Assembly (NCBI GenBank): GCA_023269825.1
Contig: JAGDWI010000001.1
Span: forward strand, 244,492-308,491
Reading direction: 5' to 3'
From: Desulfurococcaceae archaeon
GTDB lineage: Archaea; Thermoproteota; Thermoprotei_A; Sulfolobales; Desulfurococcaceae
DNA length: 64,000 nucleotides
In this document: piece by piece, positions 27,469 through 35,350 of the stretch
How positions within the stretch are numbered: the stretch's first letter is position 1
Layout of the letters: every line of letters begins with the position of its first letter
Position numbers and translations under genes: made by a program
The notes under the pieces: generated by a model
Seen by the model: only the letters and a program-made list of their open reading frames with translations
Told to the model about the DNA's origin: nothing
The model's database searches: none

Positions 27469-28354
27469 TCTGGCAAAGTAATTGAACAGCATCGTAATTT
27501 TTGAACTCGATGACAGCGTATTCCCGACTATCAACAATAAATCTCTCTACTTCAATGTAGTTGCTTAATTCCCGTGATTCAAAGTATTCAACGCTGCGAC
27601 TAGATATTTCCCCTAAATCTATCCACGTTATTACTGACGCTGATTCAAGGCTCTCCATTTTCCTAATTATTGGAGATAAGTACTCTGCTGGAAACGGTGT
27701 AACAACTACTCCTGGGTGATAAGGGCCAGTTGCAGGCAACACTATGATCGTTTTTTTGTTTAAAGGGATCTTCATGAAGCAAGGGAATCTATAGACTTCG
27801 AAGCATTTTAAACTCGGGTGTTCATGACCGATTACAACTACATCGTGTTCAGATAAATCTACTTCTTCGTGGCCATGGGTGAACAGTACTCTTTTACCTT
27901 CGATGGGGATCGATATAGAGTTAACGAATTCAACATCTATTTTTCTCAGAATATGTTTAATGAAATTATCGTGATTACCTCTAACTACGATTATATCATC
28001 TACTCCTTTTTCACGTAGGTATTTGATTAGGCTTATAACTTCCTCCTTTTCTTGTTTTAGAAGTCTATCGAAAGCGTGTTTTAAGTCACCGTTAACTAGT
28101 ATTCTTTTAACTCTCAGCTCGCCGAGTACTTTGTCGAGTAATGATATGGTTTTCTTGAACTGTATTCTAGGAATAAATACTGCATAATATCCACTCGATT
28201 TCCTCAAACTATATATTAACCCCCGAGAAGCTGCTTCCTCGAATCCAAAATGCAGATCAGCCATTACCAGTGTTTCAGATTCATCAATATAAATGAATGG
28301 TGTTCCAGCAACCAGGTATAATCCCTGCAGCTCCTTCATTAATGGTCTTAACAT
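27464..28354 (-). CDS. Calcineurin-like metallophosphoesterase
   Basis: A 296-aa two-metal phosphoesterase. The five motifs are in order: DLHFGFEEA (D-x-H, about residues 33-41), NGDLKHAF (GD, about 93-100), VRGNHDNF (GNHD, about 133-140), THGHEE (GH, about 158-163) and GHEHPS (GHxH, about 176-181). The family (SbcD/YfcE-like, archaeal ICC type) includes nucleases and nucleotide phosphatases, and the true substrate cannot be told from sequence. It starts at ATG 28354, directly downstream of tRNA-Lys. Its 3' end touches the C/D sRNA encoded on the other strand. Confidence 0.88.
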   Translation of the reverse strand: MLRPLMKELQGLYLVAGTPFIYIDESETLVMADLHFGFEEAASRGLIYSLRKSSGYYAVFIPRIQFKKTISLLDKVLGELRVKRILVNGDLKHAFDRLLKQEKEEVISLIKYLREKGVDDIIVVRGNHDNFIKHILRKIDVEFVNSISIPIEGKRVLFTHGHEEVDLSEHDVVVIGHEHPSLKCFEVYRFPCFMKIPLNKKTIIVLPATGPYHPGVVVTPFPAEYLSPIIRKMESLESASVITWIDLGEISSRSVEYFESRELSNYIEVERFIVDSREYAVIEFKNYDAVQLLCQM

Positions 28355-28392
28355 TTTGCCTTAACCTACTTCTCGTATAATATTAAGGAATG

Positions 28393-28466
28393 CGGGCCCG
28401 CCGGGATTTGAACCCGGGACCTACGGGTTAAGAGCCCGCCGCTCTACCAGGCTGAGCTACGGGCCC
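28393..28466 (-). tRNA. tRNA-Lys (anticodon CTT)
   Basis: A 74-nt cloverleaf: acceptor GGGCCCG/CGGGCCC, D arm GCTC/GAGC, anticodon stem GCGGG/CCCGT with loop CTCTTAA, T arm CCGGG-TTCAAAT-CCCGG, and discriminator G. There is no intron and the terminal CCA is not fully encoded. A GATATATAAGC promoter element (about 28493-28503) lies 27 bp upstream of the 5' end. Confidence 0.97.
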
Positions 28467-28564
28467 ACCCATCATTTATACCTATAATGAAGAGCTTATA
28501 TATCTTCACTAGGTATTGTGCTTTAAACTTTGTTCTCTAATCATATATTAATGGGTTTTAGAAA

Positions 28565-29206
28565 TTGGAGAAAAAACACAAGAAGCTCACTGACTTTATT
28601 AAGAAGCCCTCAGTGAAGGAGGATAAAGAACAAGTGGAAAAGGAAACTATTGAAGTAGCTAAGAAAGATGTTTCAGCTGGTGAAGCAGGGGGAGGCGAGG
28701 AAGTATTAGTAGAACTGGTTAAAATCCTTGAGCAGAAGCAGAAAGCTGTTGAAGCACAGAAACCATCTTTAAAGACAAATGTTAGAGAGGAGGAGAAGGA
28801 GGTAAAGGAGCTGAGACCATTCGAGGAAGATAAAGTTATCAGTATTGCGCAGGAAGCGTTTCAAAGAGACATAAGATTAATAGAGTGCAATAAGCAGGGA
28901 GTATGCGCTGATGGGAGAAAATTAGGAGAAGTATTTGAGGATTCAAAGGGGTTGAAGTGGCAGCGTAGTTTCCTGAACACGACGAGGATACCTTTATTCC
29001 TGGATTTCATCGCTGAGGAGGCTGAAATAAAGGGCAGAGTTGGTAAAGCAGCTGTTATAGTTTCATCGAGAGGAGCAAAGGCTATAATACCCGAGGACTT
29101 CATATGTGAAGCAATATCAAGATACGGGATAATACTAAGTATAGATAAATGCAGTAACTTCAAGCCATCTCCTTGGGCTGATAGAACGAGGAAAAAACAA
29201 AAATAA
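28565..29206 (+). CDS. Uncharacterised protein with PIP-like N-terminal motif
   Basis: A 213-aa protein. Residues 1-85 are highly charged and probably disordered. They open with KKLTDFIKKPS (about residues 5-15), which resembles a PCNA-interacting motif (x-x-L-x-x-F-I). Residues 90-205 form a compact domain with two Cys-containing strands (RLIECNKQGVCADGRK) and PRIPLF-type segments (TTRIPLFLDFIAEEAEIKGR), not matched to a named family. It starts with TTG 28565. It is divergent from tRNA-Lys. Relatives in Desulfurococcales-type genomes would be expected, but I cannot name them. A DNA-associated role is only suggested by the motif. Confidence 0.6.
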   Translation: MEKKHKKLTDFIKKPSVKEDKEQVEKETIEVAKKDVSAGEAGGGEEVLVELVKILEQKQKAVEAQKPSLKTNVREEEKEVKELRPFEEDKVISIAQEAFQRDIRLIECNKQGVCADGRKLGEVFEDSKGLKWQRSFLNTTRIPLFLDFIAEEAEIKGRVGKAAVIVSSRGAKAIIPEDFICEAISRYGIILSIDKCSNFKPSPWADRTRKKQK

Positions 29207-29225
29207 AAAAATAAGACTTATAGGT

Positions 29226-29576
29226 TTAAGCTAAGCTATATAAAGCTCTGGGCTCAGGCTCTATGTCCATTAGTTTAGCTACTCTTCTCCTACGTCTCCT
29301 TCTTACACCAGTTGGTTTCCACTCCATGTCTGGTGTTCCAAGGCTTCCATCAGGGAACTCGACAATTTTCTTCAAAGCTAGTAAATGACTAACAGCTCTT
29401 CTAACTCTATCTTCTCCCACTATTCCGCTGAATTCCCTCACTATTTCCTGGAAGAATACTGGTTTTCCTTTCTTCTTTATGTAACTATACACTAAGTCCG
29501 GTAGCTCTGGGTCTCTTGGAGCTATTTCTACTAACACATCGGTGTCTTCGTATAAGACTTTTTTCTTCGCGTTCAT
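29226..29576 (-). CDS. Small winged-helix DNA-binding protein
   Basis: About 116 aa. Residues 25-90 look like a winged helix (VYSYIKKKGKPVFFQEIVRE, then VGEDRVRRAVSHLLALKKIV). A basic cluster GVRRRRRRRVAKL near the C-terminus would contact nucleic acid. ATG 29576 is preceded by GGGGTG; GTG 29582 is an alternative start. It is convergent with the 28565 gene. It may be a chromatin or transcription protein, but nothing more specific can be said. Confidence 0.65.
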   Translation of the reverse strand: MNAKKKVLYEDTDVLVEIAPRDPELPDLVYSYIKKKGKPVFFQEIVREFSGIVGEDRVRRAVSHLLALKKIVEFPDGSLGTPDMEWKPTGVRRRRRRRVAKLMDIEPEPRALYSLA

Positions 29577-29730
29577 AAACACACCCCAATTAAATATAGT
29601 GGGAGGACAAATATTTAAACTTTTTCATTATGCAGTCCCACCATTGTATATTCGAGTAAGAATATTGAAAACACTTGCTTTCTATTTCAACTTATTATCC
29701 TGGGGCAACAAGAATTAAAAAGGTGTCTGA

Positions 29731-31656
29731 TTGTTGGACCACTATTTACTCAAACCGAAGGGAAGTAAGGTACTATTATTGGGAAACGAGGCCATTGCAC
29801 GAGGAGCGTTGGAAGCAGGTATCTGTTTTGCGGCAGCATATCCTGGTACACCTTCAACTGAAATATTAGAGGTTTTAGCCGAGGTTGCAGATGAGTGTGG
29901 GATAAATGTTGAGTGGAGTGTAAATGAGAAAACAGCGTTTGAAGCAGCATATGGTGCAGCTATATCTGGAGTCAGAAGTTTAACAGCTATGAAGCATGTT
30001 GGATTAAACGTTGCGTCAGACATATTGATGAGCTCTGCTTACTCAGGGGTTGAGGATGGGTTCGTTGTTGTTTCAGCTGATGATCCCTCCATGCATAGTA
30101 GTCAGAATGAGCAAGATAATAGATGGTATGGTTTAATATCTCATATTCCTGTTGTAGAACCATCGAGTCCGAGAGATGCATACAAGTTAACCAAGGAGGC
30201 CTATAAGCTTAGCTCTAAGTACAAGGTACCAGTTATTCTCAGGTCTACTACTAGGATAAGCCATACTAGAATGCCTATTGAGTTAGAGGACGAAGTATTC
30301 TTTGAGAGAAAGTGCAAAGGTGTTTTTAGAAAAGACTATGAGAGATGGGTACTGGTTCCAGGTAACGCGAGGAAGAGGAAACTGGAATTAATGAAAACAT
30401 GGAAAACAGTGATTGAAAACGAGGGTAGGGAACCATTCGTAAGCATATTAAATCCTGGTCTAAAGAAGGCAATAGTAGCTAGCGGCATAGCGTACTCATA
30501 TGTTAAAGAAGCATTGGATTTAATGAACGCCTTGGATAAAGTCACTGTTCTTAAAGTTAATCTACCTGTTCCATTACCCGTCGAACCAGTTAAGAAAGTC
30601 TTGGAGTACGCGGATGAAGTACTAGTCGTTGAGGAACTGGATCCCGTGGTTGAGTTACAGTTGAAAAGCATTGCTCAAACCCTTGGGTACAAGTCCAGAG
30701 TAATCGGTAAAAGTGTAGTACCTGAGAACTATGAGTTATCCATTGAAACATTGTATAAACCCATCGCTGACTTCCTAGGATCACCAGCTATGGATCACTG
30801 GATCAGCATTGGGACAGTTAAAACAGATCCACCCATACCTCCTAGGCCTCCTATACTATGCGCTGGTTGCCCTCATAGAAACACATTCTACATCTTAAGA
30901 ATTGCAGCCAACAAAGCGGGTTTAAAGAACCCTGTTTTCACGGGAGATATCGGTTGCTACACGCTTGGTTACCAGAAACCATTTGAGACGCAGTCAACTT
31001 CATTCGAGATGGGTGGTAGTATAGGTGTAGCACATGGGTTATCTAAATCAACGGATAACCCAGTTATAGCGGTTATAGGTGATTCAACATTTTTCCACGC
31101 TGGTATACCTCCAGCATTGAACGTGGTTTATAATGACAGTAATGTCGCAATAGTTGTATTGGATAATTTAACAACTGCTATGACTGGTCATCAACCGCAT
31201 CCAGGAACAGGTGTATCAGCTACTGGTAAAAGAACCCGGAGAATTTTACCCGAGAAAATTCTGGAGGCCATTGGGTACGATGTGACAGTTATTAACCCAC
31301 TGAGAGTAAAAGAATCCGTCTCAATAGTTACGAAAGCATTTGAAAACTATAGGAGTGGAGCCAAAATCGCAGTAGTGTCAAGAATGAGGTGTGCGCTTGA
31401 GGCTTTGAGATTGTCGAGAAAGAAGAACATTATATTACCAGTATACCATGTGATCGAGGAGAAGTGTACAGGCTGTATGGCCTGTATTAAATTAACAGCA
31501 TGCCCAGCCCTAATACTAGAACCAGGTGAAAAGAAACCTAGAATTAATCCGGAGATCTGCGCTGGATGCGGGCTATGCGCAACAATATGTCCATACAACG
31601 CAATAGAAGTTAAAAATAAGCCATCCATGAACTGGGAGACAACATGGTGGGATTAA
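29731..31656 (+). CDS. iorA: Indolepyruvate:ferredoxin oxidoreductase alpha subunit
   Basis: A 641-aa enzyme of aromatic amino acid fermentation. It oxidatively decarboxylates aryl-pyruvates to aryl-acetyl-CoA with ferredoxin. The N-terminal pyrimidine domain has AAAYPGTPSTEILE. The TPP-binding domain has GDIGCYTLGYQKPF and GDSTFFHAGIPP. Two 4Fe-4S motifs end the chain: CTGCMACIKLTACPA and CAGCGLCATICPY. Cysteine spacing in the first cluster is slightly irregular, as in known IorA. It starts with TTG 29731. It overlaps iorB by 13 bp, so they are coupled. Confidence 0.96.
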   Translation: MLDHYLLKPKGSKVLLLGNEAIARGALEAGICFAAAYPGTPSTEILEVLAEVADECGINVEWSVNEKTAFEAAYGAAISGVRSLTAMKHVGLNVASDILMSSAYSGVEDGFVVVSADDPSMHSSQNEQDNRWYGLISHIPVVEPSSPRDAYKLTKEAYKLSSKYKVPVILRSTTRISHTRMPIELEDEVFFERKCKGVFRKDYERWVLVPGNARKRKLELMKTWKTVIENEGREPFVSILNPGLKKAIVASGIAYSYVKEALDLMNALDKVTVLKVNLPVPLPVEPVKKVLEYADEVLVVEELDPVVELQLKSIAQTLGYKSRVIGKSVVPENYELSIETLYKPIADFLGSPAMDHWISIGTVKTDPPIPPRPPILCAGCPHRNTFYILRIAANKAGLKNPVFTGDIGCYTLGYQKPFETQSTSFEMGGSIGVAHGLSKSTDNPVIAVIGDSTFFHAGIPPALNVVYNDSNVAIVVLDNLTTAMTGHQPHPGTGVSATGKRTRRILPEKILEAIGYDVTVINPLRVKESVSIVTKAFENYRSGAKIAVVSRMRCALEALRLSRKKNIILPVYHVIEEKCTGCMACIKLTACPALILEPGEKKPRINPEICAGCGLCATICPYNAIEVKNKPSMNWETTWWD

Positions 31657-32261
31657 TGAAGAATGTATACAGTGTGGCTGTAGTCGGAGTTGGAGGCCAA
31701 GGATTACTAACACTCGGCAGTATACTTGGATACGCTTGCATGCTTTCAGGTTTAGATGTCTCAGTTGGAGAAGTACACGGTATGAGTCAACGAGGTGGTA
31801 GCGTAATAGTTCACGTGAGAATAGGTAGAAACCCTAGCCCAATAATACCAGTGGGCGGTGCAGATCACATTATAGCAATGGAATTGCTTGAAGCAGCGAG
31901 ATACGCTCATTACGCTCGAAAGGGTGGAGTATTAACAGCAAATGATTTTATTTGGCCACCACCACTCTCCAATTATCCAAGTCGCGAGGAAATTATTGGT
32001 AAGATGAAAGGAAAAGAGCTCCTATTCTACTTATTTAACGCCAATGATTTGAGCAATAGGATCGTCGGTTCAACTGTATCAGCCAACATTGCAATGCTGG
32101 GTTTTGCCCTAGGTGTTGATCAAGAGTTGAGATCAATAGTTAACATCAAACACGTTGAGGAAGCACTATTAGAGCACTTTAAGGGTAAAGTATATGAGGT
32201 CAACAAGGAATTACTTCACATAGCTTACAATGAAGGCTTAAAGCATGCAGAGAAAAAGTGA
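31644..32261 (+). CDS. iorB: Indolepyruvate:ferredoxin oxidoreductase beta subunit
   Basis: A 205-aa gamma-type subunit of the oxidoreductase. The nucleotide-like start VAVVGVGGQGLLTLGSILG and the GEVHGMSQRGGSVIVHVRIG block are diagnostic of IorB. It forms an alpha-beta complex with the upstream IorA. The predicted start may be the ATG at 31656 or 31644. The 65-aa gene at 32245 begins inside its 3' end. Confidence 0.95.
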   Translation: MVGLMKNVYSVAVVGVGGQGLLTLGSILGYACMLSGLDVSVGEVHGMSQRGGSVIVHVRIGRNPSPIIPVGGADHIIAMELLEAARYAHYARKGGVLTANDFIWPPPLSNYPSREEIIGKMKGKELLFYLFNANDLSNRIVGSTVSANIAMLGFALGVDQELRSIVNIKHVEEALLEHFKGKVYEVNKELLHIAYNEGLKHAEKK

Positions 32262-32442
32262 TGTATTAAGTAAATTAGATGAAGCTATGAGCCTAGTGGA
32301 GAAAATAGAGGTATTCACTAGCAGGGTAAAACCAGGTGAAGAGGTTAAACCCGGTGTTATTTACCAGATTTACGAGTCGCTGATCCTACTGAAGGAGAAG
32401 ATCTTGGAGGCCAGGCTAATTATTCTACAAGAAGATAAATAA
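32245..32442 (+). CDS. Small helical protein coupled to iorB
   Basis: A 65-aa, charged, helical protein whose start (ATG 32245) overlaps iorB by 17 bp. It contains AMSLVEKIEVFTSRVKPGEE and a second helix IYQIYESLILLKEKILEARL. The overlap implies co-translation with IorAB. It could be a small assembly factor for the complex or unrelated. No domain is recognised. Confidence 0.5.
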   Translation: MQRKSDVLSKLDEAMSLVEKIEVFTSRVKPGEEVKPGVIYQIYESLILLKEKILEARLIILQEDK

Positions 32443-32445
32443 GTT

Positions 32446-32889
32446 TCAAGGATATGGGTTATAAGCATAATCGATGTTTTTTGCTTCTCCAATTTTCCTA
32501 ATATACATGTGTGGGTCAACAAACAAGAGTTTCTCAGCATACTCTAATTCATCAACAATACATAGTTCACTTAAAACAGCCTCAGAAGTATGCAGTTTGC
32601 CGATATATGTTTTCCTCGCGTAGACTTTGCTTGCACGTAAGTAACCAATAACGACAGGGTTTTTCGAGCCGATGGCGACTATTGAGCCACAGTAAACGTT
32701 TCCAAGTATCAGGGGTTTATGTGATGATGCTATAGTACATTTCTTCGATGCGAGTAAGTCGACTCTACCTCCACCGATTAATGTAGCTTCTTCCTCAGCT
32801 GTTAATATACCTACGCGGAGTAATCCAATAGCGTGTACCTCGTTGTCTCTTAAAACACTTCTATTTATTCTGCCTATAATTGAAACCAC
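32446..32889 (-). CDS. Bactofilin-like beta-helix protein, function unknown
   Basis: A 147-aa protein with a regular pattern of short strands typical of right-handed beta-helix/bactofilin-like repeats: LLRVGILTAEEEATLIGGGR, SSHKPLILGNVYCGSIVAIG and VIGYLRASKVYARKTYIGKL. No signal peptide is seen. Bactofilins are self-assembling scaffold proteins in bacteria; the archaeal function is unknown and the match is by pattern only. It is convergent with the iorB-linked gene (4-bp gap) and upstream of the 32920 gene on the same strand. Confidence 0.5.
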   Translation of the reverse strand: MVSIIGRINRSVLRDNEVHAIGLLRVGILTAEEEATLIGGGRVDLLASKKCTIASSHKPLILGNVYCGSIVAIGSKNPVVIGYLRASKVYARKTYIGKLHTSEAVLSELCIVDELEYAEKLLFVDPHMYIRKIGEAKNIDYAYNPYP

Positions 32890-32919
32890 TTCGCTTACAC
32901 CAGCGAATACTAGTGTATT

Positions 32920-33279
32920 TTAATCTAATAGTTCTTGAAGGGATTTAGGTATTCCCGGATAAAGAGAACCTTTCTTACTCTTTATTATCTCTATTATCCA
33001 GTCTGCTAACCTATAGACTCCGTTCCTATAATCCAGGAAACCTCTTCTCGCGAGCATAGCAATAGTTATCTGTATTTCTCTTATTATGATTGCTTCTTCT
33101 AATTCACTTACGAGATCTGTTTCGCCTTGCTTCATTCTCTTTTTCACTTCCTCCTTTAAGTCGAGTAACGCGATTATTTCACCTGCACTGATGTGTCTGA
33201 GAAAATAATCCATGATTAATTTTTCCAGCTTACTCAGTGCCAGTATTTCTCTTATATTTCTCTCGGGTTGCTCACTCAT
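32920..33279 (-). CDS. Small helical protein, possibly DNA-binding
   Basis: A 119-aa protein with helix-rich sequence: NIREILALSKLEKLIMDYFL, EEVKKRMKQGETDLVSELEE, then ITIAMLARRGFLDYRNGVYRL, which looks like the recognition helix and wing of a winged helix. It has no named family. It is adjacent to the Fe-S endonuclease III-like gene (12 bp), same strand, probably one transcript with it. Confidence 0.55.
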   Translation of the reverse strand: MSEQPERNIREILALSKLEKLIMDYFLRHISAGEIIALLDLKEEVKKRMKQGETDLVSELEEAIIIREIQITIAMLARRGFLDYRNGVYRLADWIIEIIKSKKGSLYPGIPKSLQELLD

Positions 33280-33290
33280 CTAATATCACG

Positions 33291-34337
33291 CTAATAGTAC
33301 CATGTATTATAATATGTGTGCTCAGTTACCATGAATGCTGAGTGATTTCTCGCTTTGCAGAATCCTTTAAATAAACACTTCTCGCAAACTGGTGGTGAGT
33401 CCCTTAAACAAGTGCTTCTACCCATGATCCAGAAGAAGTCATCTATATTCATGGGGCTTAGTTTAGCTCTTTCAGCTACATGTCTATAAGCTCTCCGTAT
33501 AGTTAGCCTCAATAAAATGTCCTCCTCGAATGTGACTTCTTCTTTATTCTTGATTTTATCCCATATAGTACCTGAAACCATTACGAGGCCAAGTCTATAA
33601 GCTATTCTGGATAAGTGGTTGTCTACAGAGACATCAGGTTGGTCTACTGGTTTAAAGTATCCACGCGCAATTAGGAACTTGGCGAGTAGCATTGACTTCT
33701 TCTCGACTGGGTCTTCGTAGGCTCTGAAGATCCTCAGGTTGTCTAATAAACCTGGTTCTATGAGGTTACCTCTGATTTTATTATTGGAGCGCTGTAATAA
33801 CTTAGTGGCACTTGAATCATATAATTTAGCGAGTTTGACTCCAAGATCTCTGAGCAGCATTGTTCTAATCTCCACGTCTACAGGTGAGGATTCACCAGCG
33901 CTGAAAGCGCTGCGTACTTCCTCAATTGTTATTGTTGACAATTTATCGGGTGAGAAAAACTCTGGATCATCCTCATATTTCTTCATCCCCAACCTATAGA
34001 GGAGATCTGCTCCCTTATAGCAACCGTCTTCTAAGCATGCATAGTAGAGTCTGCCAGGTCTACTAAGCCTGTGATCCATTGCAACCATTACCATGAAGTA
34101 ACGTATAACGTTCTCAGCATCGTCTTTTACTGGCGGGTAGAATTTCTCATCGAAAACATTCAAGGAGGGTAATTCCTGGGCCTTATTTCTAAGTACTCTG
34201 CTAACTCTTTCAACAATAGCTTTGTCTATACCTATAACATCCATGTATGACACCGTAATACCGGAAAGCAGGCTCAATACCTCACTCTTTATTTTCTCAA
34301 GGTTAATAATAACCTTGGATCTAACAGTTTCATTCAT
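33291..34337 (-). CDS. Endonuclease III-like protein with a 4Fe-4S cluster loop
   Basis: The C-terminus carries CLRDSPPVCEKCLFKGFC (C-x7-C-x2-C-x5-C), the endonuclease III/MutY cluster loop with one extra residue. It is preceded by a helical region with the DNHLSRIAYRLGLV segment expected of a helix-hairpin-helix glycosylase fold. It is much longer than ordinary Nth, and no clear catalytic K/D pair is obvious, so the repair activity is inferred. Proteins of this type are annotated as iron-sulfur cluster loop proteins. I chose ATG 34337 with GGAG 4-7 nt upstream. An earlier ATG at 34400 would place a TATA element inside the gene. Confidence 0.75.
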   Translation of the reverse strand: MNETVRSKVIINLEKIKSEVLSLLSGITVSYMDVIGIDKAIVERVSRVLRNKAQELPSLNVFDEKFYPPVKDDAENVIRYFMVMVAMDHRLSRPGRLYYACLEDGCYKGADLLYRLGMKKYEDDPEFFSPDKLSTITIEEVRSAFSAGESSPVDVEIRTMLLRDLGVKLAKLYDSSATKLLQRSNNKIRGNLIEPGLLDNLRIFRAYEDPVEKKSMLLAKFLIARGYFKPVDQPDVSVDNHLSRIAYRLGLVMVSGTIWDKIKNKEEVTFEEDILLRLTIRRAYRHVAERAKLSPMNIDDFFWIMGRSTCLRDSPPVCEKCLFKGFCKARNHSAFMVTEHTYYNTWYY

Positions 34338-34528
34338 GGCTCCAATTTTTTTATCTTCGAAACATTTGTTTGAAATATATTTTTGCAAAATGATTTTCAT
34401 TATATTGCAACGTGGGTTTACTTAGATTAATTAAGTGAGACAAAACTGGGAGAAGCCTAATCTATAAAAGGAAATAACATTAACTCGGGCTTGAATTAAT
34501 GGAGTGAACTAGAACCGGGATTACTCAA

Positions 34529-35347
34529 TTATCCTCCTCTTGAATCACCCGTAAAACCTGGTTTGCACTCAATGTGATTTTTCATACAGTAGTTCAATAT
34601 AGTTCTAGATACTTTCGTCCACCAATTCATTGTCTTTGTTTTAACGTAATTATTGAGGGGGTGATCATTTCTATTCATGAATGGTTTCACGTGTAGGGGA
34701 TCATAATATAGTGTCGCTCCTAGTTCACTAGCTATCTCCACTAAGTTGCTGACAGTGTCTTCGTCATCGTTTAACCCAGGTATAATTGGCCCATAGAAAA
34801 TCCATGTTTTTACCCCTAACGCAGTTATTTTCCTTAATGCTTCAACTCTTGCTCGGGGTGGAGGCGAACTCGGTTCCAGGAATGATGACAACTTGTTGTC
34901 AAGGGTAGTAATAGTGAAGCCTACGTCTACTTTGCCTGGGTTTCTCGCGAATAAATCCGTATCTCTCACTACAAGCGGGTTCTTAGTTTGAATACTTACT
35001 TTAAATCCATGGCTTAACAATACCTCTAGACTTTTACGCGTTAATTTGTAAACAGCTTCTACGGGTTGGTAACTATCTGTAATTGTACCTACTCCCACTG
35101 TGCCTGGTTTTAGTTTCCTAACTTCTCTCATTAATATGGCTACAATATTTGATTTAACAAAAACGATTTTACCCCAATTCTCTGAAACCATTTTGTTCCC
35201 AGTATATTGTCTAGCGTAGCAGTAAATGCATCCATGTCCACAACCGATGTATGGGTTTAACGAGTAATCTAAGTCAGGTAAACCGCTCCTAGATAAAGCT
35301 GTTTTTACACTAGTAACATATACGCGTAAGCCACGGAATGTAACCAT
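34529..35347 (-). CDS. Radical SAM protein, SplB-like
   Basis: A 272-aa radical SAM enzyme. The cluster motif is CGHGCIYC (C36, C40, C43), preceded by SLNPYIG, as in the spore-photoproduct-lyase-like group (COG1533). The barrel continues with VGVGTITDSYQPVEAVY, which is typical of this group. It probably generates the 5'-deoxyadenosyl radical. Known relatives in archaea have unknown substrates; repair of thymine photoproducts is the bacterial SplB function. It is immediately 3' of NreA (3-bp gap), so they are likely co-transcribed. Confidence 0.88.
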   Translation of the reverse strand: MVTFRGLRVYVTSVKTALSRSGLPDLDYSLNPYIGCGHGCIYCYARQYTGNKMVSENWGKIVFVKSNIVAILMREVRKLKPGTVGVGTITDSYQPVEAVYKLTRKSLEVLLSHGFKVSIQTKNPLVVRDTDLFARNPGKVDVGFTITTLDNKLSSFLEPSSPPPRARVEALRKITALGVKTWIFYGPIIPGLNDDEDTVSNLVEIASELGATLYYDPLHVKPFMNRNDHPLNNYVKTKTMNWWTKVSRTILNYCMKNHIECKPGFTGDSRGG

Positions 35348-35350
35348 AAA

